Program-made: the position numbers and the translations under genes | Origin: Anisus vortex | Lineage: Eukaryota; Mollusca; Gastropoda; Planorbidae | NCBI GenBank assembly: GCA_949126835.1 | Contig: OX421495.1 | Span: 21,898,458 to 21,962,457 of the forward strand | DNA length: 64,000 bases | Reading direction: 5' to 3' | In this document: positions 33,765 to 45,534 of the stretch, one piece after another | Layout of the letters: each line of letters opens with the position of its first letter | Position numbering within the stretch: position 1 is the first letter of the stretch | Notes under the pieces: generated by a model | Databases searched by the model: none | What the model was told of the DNA's origin: nothing | What the model saw: only the letters and a program-made list of their open reading frames with translations

Positions 33765-34020
33765 ATGACAGACACCTTTGCCTATCTTGAGCGGTTCTCA
33801 ATAGATGAGTCAACTGCAGCCCCAATACTTTACATTGTCGAACCAGCATCTCCGCTGACGGCCTCTCCGACATCCACCTTCTACCCTGCCCTGGAGGATT
33901 GTTTTTTGACAGGCTATTGCGCCCCAACACATGACCGAACCATGTCAGTTTTCGCCGTTTGATTATTGTCATAATGTGAACAGTTAGATGCATTTGTGCT
34001 CGCCAACGACGATCTTTTGC
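33765..34020 (-). pseudogene. LINE reverse transcriptase C-terminus (family 1), second copy
   Basis: The minus-strand frame reads IIKRRKLTWFGHVL, then L-S-K-x-N and, after frame changes, the LQLTHLLRTAQDRQR tail. At the DNA level it runs parallel to 14985-15170 (both contain gcctatcttgagcggtt and ctccgctgacggcctctccg). It extends a little further 5' than that copy, to the RRKLTWFGH motif, but the catalytic RT is missing. Confidence 0.75.
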
Positions 34021-34287
34021 AAAACGCTGGCTCGTCAGATAAATATTATATAATCAATAAAGACGATAATGTAATAATTGCAGAATTGACGATTTAATTT
34101 TGAAATATAATGTTGTATTTTGTTTGCGTTTCGAAAACAATCTTAAATTAAATTTACTAATTCTGGTTTGTGAATGGAAATAACAAGCTTTATTCTTAGA
34201 CTACATGCTATTGTTTACTACTTAAATAAAGAGAAAATTTGCTTAGAAACAAATGCTGTAGAAAACCATGAGTATAGTGGAGACATT

Positions 34288-34369
34288 TTAACCCTTACAG
34301 TCCCGGGCGCGTATATAGCGGGACTGAAGATAGCATAGATAGAAAGTAGGTCGGTACAGGAAGGGTTAA
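34288..34369 (+). mobile_element. 82-bp TTAA-flanked MITE, copy 1
   Basis: ttaa, then cccttacagtcccgggcgc...tatatagcgg...gtaggtcggtacaggaaggg, then ttaa. TTAA target duplications and CCCTT ends are the piggyBac hallmark. Two further copies are at 54152 and 56245. No coding capacity. Confidence 0.82.
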
Positions 34370-34429
34370 TTGTATTGGATGTATTTGTGGAAAATAAATA
34401 GGTAGTGGGTAAGGGTAGACGGCAAAATG

Positions 34430-35090
34430 GCGGTTGATAAAGAGTAGACAGACAAATTGTCAGTAAGCGTAGACTGTTGTGGTAGACGTAGGCTACTATC
34501 GCGGTAGACGAAACGTCGGGTAGATGAACTGTCGCGGTAGACGAATCGTCCGGTAGATGAACTGTCGCGGTAGACGAATTGTCCGGTAGATGAACTGTCG
34601 CGGTAGACGAACTGTCCGGTAGATGAACTGTCGTGGTAGACGAATTGTCCGGTAGATGAACTGTCGCGGTAGACGAATTGTCCGGTAGATGAACTGTCGC
34701 GGTAGACGAATTGTCCGGTAGATGAACTGTCGCGGTAGACGAATTGTCCGATAGATGAACTGTCGCGGTAGACGAATCGTCCGGTAGATGAACTGTCGCG
34801 GTAGACGAATTGTCCGGTAGAAGAACTGTCGCGGTAGACGAATTGTCCGGTAGACAAACTGTCACGGTACACGAAGTGTCGGTAGACGAACTGTCGTGGT
34901 AGACGAATCGTCTGGTAGACGAAATGTCGCATTAGACGAAGTGTCGGTAGACGAACAGTCGTATTAGACCAAGTTTCGATAGACGAAGTGTCGTTAGACA
35001 AGTTGTCGCGGTAGACGTATTGTCGGTTGACCAACTTTCTGTAGACGAAGTGTCGTAGACAAAATGTCTGTAGACGATTTGCCGTGACAC
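34430..35090 (-). repeat. 33-bp minisatellite array sharing units with the fold-back element
   Basis: A 33-bp unit (gacgaattgtccggtagatg then aactgtcgcggta) is repeated about ten to eleven times at 34510-34870, with looser relatives on both sides. The right flank (34955-35085) is the same sequence as the left arm of the element at 26165-26300. As 33 is a multiple of 3, two minus-strand frames stay open (34218-34865, 34366-35154) and spell an 11-residue repeat (Y-R-D-S-S-S-T-G-Q-F-V type). I regard these as by-products, not genes. Confidence 0.9.
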
Positions 35091-35876
35091 CATTAAAACG
35101 TGCAGCTGATAGAAGACTTGTCACTGTGTTTATTGTCCAATACATGTTAAACAAAAAAAATGTTTTTTTTTTAAATTATTTGTGTATTCATGTAAGGGAA
35201 AGTGAGGTATATATATAAATTACACAGCAAACAACTCCAATGACTACAGTTGGTCAACAAAAACAATATAAAAATACTAACAACTAAAACCATAGCAATG
35301 AGACAATTTGTATAATATACTTAATTGTAGAAGTTACAACTGCTCTTTGTATATATACAAGATTTGAATAAATATGATTTTCCTTCCTGATCCTGTGGTG
35401 AAATTTTTTGATGGAAGTTTTTCGTAAAAAATGTCTTAACATTTCTCTAGATTTCGTTCATTTTTCAATGTAGGGGAGATGACCAGATAAATGTTTAAAT
35501 CCAGTAGTACGTATTAAGTTATCGGAATTTCATTAATAATTATAATAATAATATTGTTGGCTTTTCGTCTATTTCCAGGGGAATTAATTCATGTATTCCT
35601 TCACATTCATTTGAATTATTATTGATTACATCCCTTGCTACATCTATTTTGCTTTCCTGTAAAGACAGCAAAATTTGCAAAGAAAGGACGTTTTACCTCT
35701 TTCGTTGACCATGTTCTATGTGGCGATTATTCACAGAATTATTCACACCCATCGCTACTTTCCGACATCTCATTTTAGATTTAGGGGGGAATCCATACTA
35801 CGTATGTACTGAGAGATGAAGGGAGCGGATTTAGTAGATTTTGCGTACAGATGCATTCCTGTAGGGTCTCAATTCT
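35091..35876. other. Unassigned AT-rich sequence
   Basis: No gene or delimited element recognised. Confidence 0.4.
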
Positions 35877-36236
35877 GTGTGTGCTTATGTACACATGTAT
35901 AGGCCTATCTAGCCTATGTACACATGTATAGGCCTATCTAGCCTATGTACACATGTATAGGCCTATCTAGCCTATGTACACATGTATAGGCCTATCTAGC
36001 CTATGTACACATGTATAGGCCTATCTAGCCTATGTACACATGTATAGGCCTATCTAGCTTATGTACACATGTATAGGCCTATCTAGCCTATGTACACATG
36101 TATAGGCCTATCTAGCCTATGTACACATGTATAGGCCTATCTAGCCTATGTACACATATATAGGCCTATCTAGCTTATGTACACATGTATAGGCCTATCT
36201 AGCCTATGTACACATGTATAGCCCTATCTAGCCTAT
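35877..36236. repeat. 29-bp minisatellite
   Basis: About 12 units of tatgtacacatgtataggcc plus tatctagcc. The unit contains the palindromes tgtaca, acatgt and aggcct. Confidence 0.97.
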
Positions 36237-36470
36237 GCTAAACAATTAAAAAGAAAATTCTCGGAAAGTAGAGGAGTTTAAATAATACACATTAATTTTG
36301 GACACTAATCTTTTCTCAAAGGAAGGCAATGGGGTCACGTGATTTGTTCACACGCCTGCACTCGTTTTAAAACACACATTGAATTAAGATTAGATTTGAA
36401 TTAACGCATACATCCAAAACGCAAACAATGATTTTCAAGACTGATGTGAAATGATTGTTTATAAATCTGA

Positions 36471-36640
36471 GACCGGCTGGTCCTGTGGTTAGTTCACCGG
36501 ACCATCAATGAAACAGGCCCGGGTTCTAGCTCTGCCGCCGACCAATCCCTGCCGCCGACCAATCCCTGCCGCCGACCAATCCCTGCCGCCGACCAATCCC
36601 TGCCGCCGACCAATCCCTGCCGCCCTGCGTGAGTTTTGCG
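36471..36640 (+). repeat. tRNA-like SINE head carrying a 17-bp array
   Basis: ggtcctgtggttagttcacc is A-box-like and gggttctagctc B-box-like, at normal tRNA spacing. Immediately after the B box a 17-bp unit, ctgccgccgaccaatcc, is repeated about five times (36531-36622). The tail family was not identified. Confidence 0.55.
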
Positions 36641-36959
36641 CCTAGTGGACGTAATAATTTTATATCTAGAAGGATCGTCTCTAAACTTATAAGTCAAATG
36701 AAAACGAAATTGTGAATGTTGAATTAATTTGGAAGTAACTAACATTTGATTCCGTTCATACGTTCCTAAATTCAGTGCTTAAAACATACCCATTTCTGAT
36801 TGATGTACAAGTCCATTTCTGTACATTTATATAACTAGTTTCTCCATCGATTTTATTGGTATGTTAAAGTATTAAAGGCAATAGAAAAATGAATGTTCTT
36901 TTGTATGAGTTCAATACTTGTCAACGTGAATAAACATGATATTAACAGAAAAATATTTA

Positions 36960-37551
36960 CAGGGTGGGCCAATAAAATGCTACCACTTTTTAATCTTACA
37001 CAAGTTTTTAAAACTCAAAGTGCGAATGACATAATGATGAGGTTTGGTCTGGGCCCAGAATCTTATATTCTACCTATTGACATGTCCATTGAGGTGGAAA
37101 TGTGCTTCATGCTGAAAAAAATCAGGTCCAATAAAACGGGGTGGGGGCTTCAATTTGTTGACTGATGTTTCTACAAAAGGTTAGTCTCTCTTCTTTATTT
37201 GCTGCTGTAAGAGCTTGCAAAATCTAAATTCTGTAGGGAAAAAGATGAAGGTCTGTGTTCAGTATGCGTCTAACGGTGGTCTCACGTCCTGTTTCCCTGA
37301 ACTTCTGCAGAAGACGTCTGATTTCTTGCAGGAAAGTCAATTGTGAATCGTCGCTGAGTGTGGGTTACCGATTTTAATTCCAAAAATGCTTCCACAATCT
37401 TCACTTTCTCCTCCACAGTATATTGATTTTGATCCATTGGGTGAGAATTCAGTGTTTCGTTGTTAATATTCTTGAAAATGAAACAAAAATCTTGGTAATT
37501 TTGAAAATTGTAAGAATATAAAAAGTTGTAACATTTTATTGGCCCACCCTG
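36960..37551 (-). mobile_element. Deletion derivative of a Tc1/mariner-type transposon (592 bp)
   Basis: Inverted repeats of about 35 bp with two mismatches begin cagggtgggccaataaaatg on both strands, and each is flanked by TA (36958-36959, 37552-37553), the target used by the Tc1/mariner superfamily. The minus strand carries fragments of its transposase in order: an N-terminal helix-turn-helix (MDQNQYTVEEKVKIVEAFLE), an F-R-E-T-G segment joined to TVRRILNTDLHLFPYRI, and a later piece with EAHFHLNGHVNR and I-R-F-W-A. The rest of the gene is deleted and a stop lies within, so it cannot move by itself. Confidence 0.85.
37282..37437 (-). pseudogene. Tc1/mariner-type transposase N-terminal fragment
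   Basis: Starts at the ATG of M-D-Q-N-Q-Y (about 37437). The helix-turn-helix segment YTVEEKVKIVEAFLELKSV...FPARN is typical of a mariner-like family in invertebrates with a Y-x-x-x-E-K-V start. It binds the inverted repeats in intact relatives. The frame runs into the F-R-E-T-G joint where the deletion begins. Confidence 0.7.
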
Positions 37552-37553
37552 TA

Positions 37554-38165
37554 AATAGCTAAACAATTAGATCTATTTTATTTTCAAACATGGCAGAGAG
37601 AAGGTAGGTATAAAGACAAATTTGTACTTACCCTTAGTTACACATTGCGAAATGGGGTAAAAAATACTACTTGGCACAACATGGGGAAGAGAAAAGGTTG
37701 GGGGGGGGGAGGTACCGGAAACAATCGGAATATTACTTTTTTTTTTTGCCAACACTATTGTGTTCTGTGTAGTTTATTTTTCAAACTTGAATTCAAACTC
37801 CGTCTGTAAACCACAAGGAAACCATCGAAATAATGTATTTTTTTTTGTATAGTTTTTTGTATATTAATGTATAGTTTTTCCTATATATATGTTTTGATGA
37901 CTTATTGTTTAAGATCTGTAGGCTACAATTTAGAAACACGTTTGAAAATAGAAAGGCTAGAAAATCACTCAGAAGATATTTTGATGTCATTTACCGGTGT
38001 GACGCGTGGGGATGTACTCCAAGTCAAAGAACAAGGGCAAGAACTCTTTCAATGTCGTCATTAAAAATTATATTTGTGTCAAGGTCATAAAATTATGTTT
38101 TTTTACATTTCGTTGTACTAATTATGATGTAATTTTTTATACTATAATATATATATCTATTTATT
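37554..38165. other. Unassigned AT-rich sequence
   Basis: No gene recognised; short poly-T and G runs. Confidence 0.4.
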
Positions 38166-38489
38166 ATGTTACTCGTTTTGACGACTCTGTCTGTCTCTAA
38201 CTCATTCTTTCTCTCTCTATTTCTTTCTTTCACCATCTCTCACTCTCTTTCTCCCAATCGTTGTACAATTTCATCTTTATATTTTTTCTGCCCTCATTTA
38301 ATTTTATCCTTTTTCATTCTTTCCCCCCCCCCCCTCTCTTCCTGTGTTTCCTCTCTTCTGATTTCATACTTTCTACCTTCCCCCTTCCTCCCCCAAACTC
38401 ATTCACTGGTCCTCCTATTTTTTTCTCCCTTTCTCTACTTCTTCTATCTTTCTCTCTCATTATTTCTACTCTCCATATCTCTCTCTCTC
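38166..38489. repeat. Pyrimidine-rich flank of the minisatellite
   Basis: Strongly CT-rich low-complexity sequence leading into the 20-bp array. The long plus-strand frames here (38166-39083, 38261-39112) are products of low complexity. Confidence 0.8.
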
Positions 38490-39075
38490 CGTACTCACGT
38501 CTCTCTCTCTCTCTGTACTCACGTCTCTCTCTCTGTACTCACGTCTCTCTCTCTGTACTCACGTCTCTCTCTCTGTACTCACGTCTCTCTCTCTCTCTGT
38601 ACTCACGTCTCTCTCTCTGTACTCACGTCTCTCTCTCTCTGTACTCACGTCTCTCTCTCTGTACTCACGTCTCTCTCTCTGTACTCACGTCTCTCTCTCT
38701 GTACTCACGTCTCTCTCTCTTTCTGTACTCACGTCTCTCTCTCTGTACTCACGTCTCTCTCTCTGTACTCACGTCTCTCTCTCTCTGTACTCACGTCTCT
38801 CTCTCTGTACTCACGTCTCTCTCTCTGTACTCACGTCTCTCTCTCTCTGTACTCACGTCTCTCTCTCTGTACTCACGTCTCTCTCTCTGTACTCACGTCT
38901 CTCTCTCTGTACTCACGTCTCTCTCTCTGTACTCACGTCTCTCTCTCTCTCTGTACTCACGTCTCTCTCTCTGTACTCACGTCTCTCTCTCTGTACTCAC
39001 GTCTCTCTCTCTCTGTACTCACGTCTCTCTCTCTGTACTCACGTCTCTCTCTCTCTCTGTACTCACGTCTCTATC
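38490..39075. repeat. 20-bp minisatellite with variable CT tail
   Basis: About 28 units of gtactcacgtctctctctct. Units vary only in the number of CT dinucleotides (20, 22, 24 or more bases), a microsatellite evolving inside a minisatellite. Confidence 0.97.
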
Positions 39076-41020
39076 TCACTTAATCATCTACTCTCCACTG
39101 CTTCCCCTTTAGACCTTCTCCTTCCATCTTACCTCTCTCTGATCTTTCTTTCTTTGCATTTTCCTATCGTGTTGACGCTACTTCCTAGCAGTAGACAATG
39201 CACAAGTAATATTTACAGAACATCACTGCAAAAAATTATGGGATAGTGCATTGGGCTTTGTATTCGATGCCAACGTTTCCTTTCAACTTGTCGATCCAAC
39301 GTAAAATAACAATATCAACTCTTCGCTAATGTCTTCATGTTGTTGTTTCTTATGTTACAAAAACACATCAGCTAAGTGAGTGATCTAATAGAAACATATT
39401 ATCCATATTACATCAATTAAATCATTTGTTAACAAAAGCCTTCCCCCACCCCCTCTGCTCCCTTCACCGCCCCTGAATAGTTTTCAGAGAGTCACTCTAT
39501 TGATGTAAACACACAAATATAGAAAAAAAACTGATTAATTAATTGCGCGCACTAGCTTGCAGACACTTGTGGGACAAAGCAAACAGCCTTTGATCAACCG
39601 CCGATCCACACCAACTGCCGAGTACACAGCGCCACCCGGCTACACGGTGCAATAAGTTGTCAAAGGGGAATAAGTCTCTTTAAACAGTGTCTGTTATGAC
39701 TGGAGAGTTATGTTTGAAACAATAATACTTGGGACATTTGTAGTTAATTCGATGCCTGTATAGACATTTAAAACCTTTCATCAAACAATGCAAGTCCTCA
39801 GTTCTGATATAAGTTATTAGTCATCATTAAACTTTGTAATGTCAGAAATATTTTCATTACTGCTTGGAAAATATGCCTATGTAATGTGTATACGTTAAAT
39901 GTTTCGTTTTAGGTCTTTGTTTTTAATGCCCAATACATTAATATTATCTTCTTTAAGCTTTTCCTTCTTATAATTTTGATAGTCTTACCAACTGTGTTAC
40001 TTTTAATTATTTATTTAAAGTTGGTATTTCTTACAGTTTGGTAGTTGTCGAATTTCATGGTCATTTATTACCGCTGTTGAAAATATTTCACTAGCTAAAG
40101 GGCACATACTTTCCAGACATGTGCGGGTGTAGGCGGCGGTCGGGGCTCTTTGAAATAAAGGTCACTGCAACCCCCCCCCCTCCCCGCTAATTCTCCGTTT
40201 CTCCATTTACGTCAAGGTTGGACAGATTTACAGAAGTCTATGTAGATGTCCTTATTGTGGGCGGGTGTGATTCATGGCCTCTAGATGGTAAGTTAAACAA
40301 ATAATGACTTAACAAATAAAACATGAAATAAAAAAATGCCTGTTCTCTCCCTTGTGTCAGTATTTATTAGACTACAAGAGAAAGGGGCGATAATTTTTTT
40401 TATACGACTAAGTTAATTTTGTCCAACAGGATGTGACAAGACAAAAACATGTACTGGGGCGTGGGGTGTAGGGCGCAAAAACGTCGATCAGAGACATTGA
40501 CCTTGAAGATCGCCGAGCAGATGGTCACTTCTCCCACACCTCTCAGATAGGGGCTGCGTGGGGCGTTCGTGTGAGTGGAGCGAAAGTGGAAAGGGAGTGG
40601 GGGGAGTGAGGGGAGTGGGGGGAGTGAGTGCCACACATTTTTGGTACCATGTCATGTAGCGGGGGGGGGGGGGAGGGGGGCAACGCCATAAAAGTAAAGG
40701 GGGGAGCACAGTCACGCCCTGTCACTCTCCGTGACAAGTTTGGCTGGTCTTGGAAGATGAGTGTCTGTCAGAATAGGTTTGGGCAGAGTTGTTTGGTTGT
40801 GTGTGTGTATGTGTGTGTGTGAGTACACTGCGCGTGTCGTATTTTGGTGGTGGGCGTGCCTCTATGAGTGTACCTGTGTACTATGTTTGGCTCAGCTTTA
40901 TGTAAGTAAGTCTAGAGGGTTATGTGTGTGTGTAATTGACACATCGTGTCTATCTAAGTGTATACATTCACATTAACGATGGGCGGCATTTTTTTTTACT
41001 GTTACATCTCTCTATACCTA
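39076..41020. other. Unassigned sequence with C and G homopolymers
   Basis: No gene. C run near 40171-40180, G runs near 40661-40680, and a gt repeat near 40800-40822. The block 39545-39660 is of balanced composition and could be a conserved noncoding element. Confidence 0.4.
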
Positions 41021-41128
41021 TCTTATCTTATAAATTACAGACGCTCCTTCTATAAAGAAGATTATTGCGTCCTTTGCTTATCCGTGGTCCGAGTCTAGTC
41101 TTACAATTGTATTAATGTTTTAAATGAT
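41021..41128 (+). repeat. Dispersed repeat (ttatccgtggt family), copy 1
   Basis: acagacgctccttctata...gattattgcgtcctttgctt...atccgtggtccgagtctagtc...taatgttttaaatgatg. Nearly the same over 105 bp as 45535-45645. Confidence 0.85.
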
Positions 41129-41540
41129 GGTTACTATAGGTTTCAATATTGTTTTTGATGGAAAAGAATATTTCAGCTGTTTTGTTTTTGGTGTTGTTAT
41201 TGGTCAAGGAATTCTACAACTTTCTGGCTTTAACTTTAAACACACATAAACACAAATATTTTTTTTTATATTATTACGATTTTATTGACGAAAATAATGC
41301 TTTATGTTCCAACTCATATTTGTAATTTCGTAATCTAATCAAAATGGTTCTCAAAATTTCAAAACATTTGGAATTTTTCATACACGAAGTTAGATCTTAT
41401 TCCGTCGCTCCACATGTCGATGTCACACAACAAAAGCTGCATTAGTATATTAGCTACATCTAAAAAAGTACATATACATATATATGTAAAGTAGTAAAGT
41501 TCCCTTCGGACCAAACGGATCATAAGACTGGTGAAGCAGC
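41129..41540. other. Unassigned AT-rich sequence
   Basis: Nothing recognised. Confidence 0.4.
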
Positions 41541-41763
41541 GTTCACCAGTTTCTGTGGCCACGGCATACTAGGGGATGTGTGGCCAGCACAATGTCCAGC
41601 CGCCTTTACTTCACCCCCAACTAATGTCGGGTACCCATCAGAGCTGGGTAAACTCAGGGACACCCTCAAGCCCCGGGAAAAAAAATCCGAGCCTCCACCA
41701 GGATTCAAACCCAGAGCCTTCGGATCGCCATTTGAACGCGCTGTCGCTCGGCCACCATGCCAC
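41541..41763 (-). repeat. tRNA-derived SINE, best preserved copy
   Basis: On the minus strand: A-box-like TGGTGGCCGAGCGACAGCGC, B-box GGGTTTGAATCC (41701-41712), then GAGTTTACCCAGCTCTGATG, GGGTACCCGACATTAGTTGG, AAAGGCGGCTGGACATTGTG and CTGGCCACACATCCCC. The central part recalls the shared core domain of widespread animal SINEs (possibly the Meta-type domain; from memory, unverified). Confidence 0.85.
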
Positions 41764-43694
41764 ATACATATATATGTAAAATCTTTTTCACTCTGAACAT
41801 TTTATAAAAAGCTTGTAATTCATCAGTTTCCAAACATGTCTGTATGTCTGTCTGTCTTGTTGTCCAACGCAATCAATCATCTGCAAAACATCCGTGATTT
41901 CCTACATGAATCATAAACACCAAGGCAACACTCCAAGCGTATCAAGCACCCCCCACCCATTGCCCCTCACCAACCCCTACCCCCCCCCCCCCCAAAAAAA
42001 AATCGTCTTTACCATGTTCTGATTCAAGTTGACCCCTTTTGCGACCCCTTTTATCGGGAACCACGAACGCAACACTTGAGACAGCGGTCCGTGAGCATGG
42101 TTTCGTGCTGCAGCTTTCATCAACTCACCACGGAGAACAACTTCCCCCTCCCCTTTTTTTTTTGGTTCTATCAGCGCCAGAGAAGAAAAAATTTGCAATC
42201 ACAAATTTCTGCATTATTTTGGGAAATCTCTGCGATGCCTACGTGATTCTAATTATGTAAACTATGACCGATTTCTGCACATCGGGGCGTAAATCATCTC
42301 GAGGGTCATTCGCCAAGGTGACCTTCACATTTCCGAGCTCGTCTTGAACAGACAGGGAAGAGGTTGGGGGGGGGGGGAGGGAGATGGGAGTGGGGAGGGG
42401 GTGGGGGGAGGGACAAGGAACGGCTTCCATGTTTAGATATACCTCGAAACGTCTCCCCCCGGGCCCGAGATGAACAAATCGCTGGAGCCCGTGGCCCAGA
42501 ACATGCAATCAACGCTGGAAGATTTAAAACACACAAGATATAAAGAAAGATAACTTGGGGGGGGGGGGGGGGGAAGATAATTAAGAAAAAGAAAGAAAAT
42601 GATGTGGTTGGAGTGGTTTGTGTGGCCGGGAGGGGGGGGCGGACATGTGGACGCACGAATGACGTGACATGTGACGCGAGCCATTATGTCAGTCGTGTCA
42701 GTCTCGTCACGTGATGTCCCCATGCCTGTGTAAGTCCAGGGTATGTACGAAGGGGGGATATTTGGGAGATTTTCTGGAATGTTCTTATTACAAATGCAAT
42801 GGCTGGGGTTCAGGCGACCGTTAAATGAGGCGGAGGAGGAAGGAGGAGGGAGGATGATGGGGGGGAGAGGGCTTAGTAGGGTTTATGGAAGTGGATAAGG
42901 GGATGTACGTGGGACAGACATACAGGGGAATTATGCAAATGACCAGAAACTGGATGTTGAAGGATAATCTCACGGAATTTTAGCGCAATATTTTTGTCTA
43001 TATGTGTTGGCATCACTACTTTACGTTATTTAGATTATTTCACCCTACGCAATTCCGTTTTTCGAGTCTGGCTTTATTGAGATTAAGTCAGATTTGGTAT
43101 TTTTCGCGCCGGTCAGTTTAATTCCGAAGCACCGCGGGAAAAGAAACTGCAAAAATTCCGAGGCGGGGTGTGAAATTCCACGGGCTGTAGTAAATAAAGG
43201 GATCTACTTATCAAAGCAAAAAAATGCCATCTCTCCAGTTTTTTTTCCAGTTGGCTTGTTTTAAAATTTAAAAAATCAAGCAGAAACTAAATATGTAGGC
43301 CTAGATCTATTTAATTTTGTGCACGGATGTCTTACGTTTCATGACCATTACAAACTCGAATAGACAAAGCCATACAACTCCTGGAAATTTCTTGCTCATA
43401 GGTTGAATGAATAATATTTTACAAAACTTTTTTGTGTCATTATTTAGAGGAAATTCACACAATATAAACAATGGCATTAAAATAACACCAAGAACATTAA
43501 ATAAAACAGCAATAACATTCAAAGAGCAACAAACAAAAACACAAACAGATTATCGTTTATAACAACAAGTCTTAATGTGGCCATGTAGAATTAACTTCTG
43601 ATACTGTTGGGGGTGATTTGGTCGGGCTGAAATGGCGTCTTCAATTTTTATATCTTCCCCCGAAACAATAAACAAAAGGTTGTTTGAGATCGGA

Positions 43695-43697
<3 letters not shown>
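41764..43697. other. Unassigned, GC-richer sequence with many G/C runs
   Basis: C run near 41981-41993, G runs near 42366-42377 and 42557-42573. Pro-rich minus-strand frames (42306-42723) come from these runs. The interval 42640-43170 has balanced composition with cgtgac/gtcacg palindromes and an octamer-like atgcaaat at 42935, so regulatory sequence is possible. Confidence 0.35.
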
Positions 43698-43743
<46 letters not shown>

Positions 43744-43756
43744 AGAGAGAGAGAAA

Positions 43757-43794
<38 letters not shown>

Positions 43795-43803
43795 TAGAGA
43801 GAG
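43698..43803. repeat. GA microsatellite
   Basis: About 105 bp of gaga with few interruptions. Confidence 0.97.
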
Positions 43804-45155
43804 AATAAAATGTTGCTGGTGGATCGTTAAGTCTTCGTCGTTACATTCACTGCAGTAAAAACAACAACAATATAACGAAACAGAAATGCTCAAGACGCAT
43901 CAACCAACAATACAGCGCCAAGAGTACGGAAAGCCCCGCGTCATTGTTCCGATTGTTTCCAGCCGTCCCGGGTATCCTGCTGCTTGCTTTGTTTTCTCGT
44001 CTTCTCGACATGTCTGGGTTTTTTTTTTCAATATTATTGTTCTCTTCTTTTTTCTTCGTTTATTTAAACGTTGAAAACAAAAGACCAAAAGAACTGGCTT
44101 CTTCAACTTCAGAGACAGACAGACACACAATAAAAGAGAATTAGGATTAAAAGACGCATTAAGAAAACAGAAAACAACCCAAAAAAAAAAAGAATTTGGT
44201 TGGAGAAGGTTTGGGGAAGGAGGTCGAGTTAAAAAAAATGTTAATGCGCGCGCATCCAGACATGAACGATTGAGTTTGAATATAATGACATTAAATGTGA
44301 CTCATGATGCTACAGACAAAATAACACACTGTTTGCAAGGGAGCAAAAAGCCATAGAGCCTGTTTAGTAGAGAAGAAGTATGGAGTCAAATGTAAATTTG
44401 AAACATCAGAAACAAATTGTTTTGATTTAACACTGAGATAACTAATAAGACAATGTTTTCTGTTTTTTTTTCTGTTTCCGGAAGTAATACCGACGCCATA
44501 CTGTTTAGACTCAACGTACATAGTTACACTATATATTTATTCTTATTTACAATGTCTTTTTCGTCAAATCTACAAGTTCAAGCCCCCAAAGCTAATGTTT
44601 CAAGCAAAAGGCCCCAAAGCTAATGTTTCAAGCAAAAGGTACAAGGCTGCTGTGTAATAAACTGCAACAGTGATGCGAAAACGATTGAATTAGCGTACAA
44701 ATAAGCATGTCAAACTACATGGCTTTCTTAACCACTAAAGGATAAACAAGTAAAACAACGGAAAGTTGTAACCTCATATTACTTAATAGTAGTAGCCTTG
44801 CTTTGGTCCTAAGCTTGCTAAGACTAGATATCAGCAATAAATAAGCCTTTCTCATTTTACTATAGTAGCGTCTCGAATGACCGCTGCCTTGAATAAAAAG
44901 AAAATGGCGGAACCCGAGCTTCACTTTTAGTGACTGCGCATAAATACCAAATTTGTGGGGGAACCTTACTTAACTTGAGGGAAGGAAAAGAAGTGTGAAA
45001 TATTAGACTGACGACACAATTCCCTCGTAAGACGTAGCAGCAAAAAACAACATTAATACACGCAAGACTTTTTATAAGCTACGACTTTCAAAAAAGCACT
45101 TTTTGATACTGACAAAATTAATGTGCTTAGAGACTTCCCCCCCCCCCGCCTCTTT
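43804..45155. other. Unassigned sequence
   Basis: Holds a 28-bp tandem duplication at 44583-44639 (gccccaaagctaatgtttca...). No gene. Confidence 0.4.
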
Positions 45156-45171
45156 CTTTGTTCTCTCTCTG

Positions 45172-45209
<38 letters not shown>

Positions 45210-45262
45210 TCTCTCTCTCTCCCTCTCTCTCTCTCACTCTCTTTCTCTCACTCTCTTAATCT
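45156..45262. repeat. CT/CA compound microsatellite
   Basis: ct repeats, then ca repeats at about 45190-45208, then ct repeats. Confidence 0.95.
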
Positions 45263-45534
45263 CTCTGCAGGACAGGACGAAGTTTTTATTTGGGAATAAA
45301 TCTTTCGATTATGTCTGGGGGTATAAAACAGTTATTTCCCTTGGTGCAAATAACTCGGTCTGCGGGTTGAATTCAGCCTGACATAATCTCTATGCCCTCT
45401 TGTCTCCGCAGACTTTAAATTTGTTCCATTTTCTGGATTAACAAATAGAGTTAGTAAACGGAGAAGAACGTTTATACTCCAGGTTTTAGTAATCGTTGGA
45501 AGTGTATTTGTGTAGTTGTTGTGGTTTATTGGTT
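45263..45534. other. Unassigned sequence of balanced composition
   Basis: 45264-45410 is non-repetitive and could be conserved noncoding sequence; a comparison would be needed. Confidence 0.3.

Noticed and set aside
34218..35154. 215- and 262-codon minus-strand frames with 11-residue repeats
   Set aside because: Two overlapping frames are open because the unit is 33 bp. No start context, no conserved termini and no family; kept as a minisatellite and mentioned as testable.
36471..36530. Candidate functional tRNA gene
   Set aside because: Promoter boxes are recognisable, but a clover-leaf with paired acceptor arms is not, and the 3' half is replaced by a tandem array.
38166..39112. Two long plus-strand frames (305 and 283 codons) rich in Leu/Ser
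   Set aside because: Low-complexity CT-rich minisatellite; both frames are open for the same trivial reason.
42306..42723. Overlapping Pro-rich minus-strand frames
   Set aside because: Caused by G homopolymers; no domain and poor coding texture.
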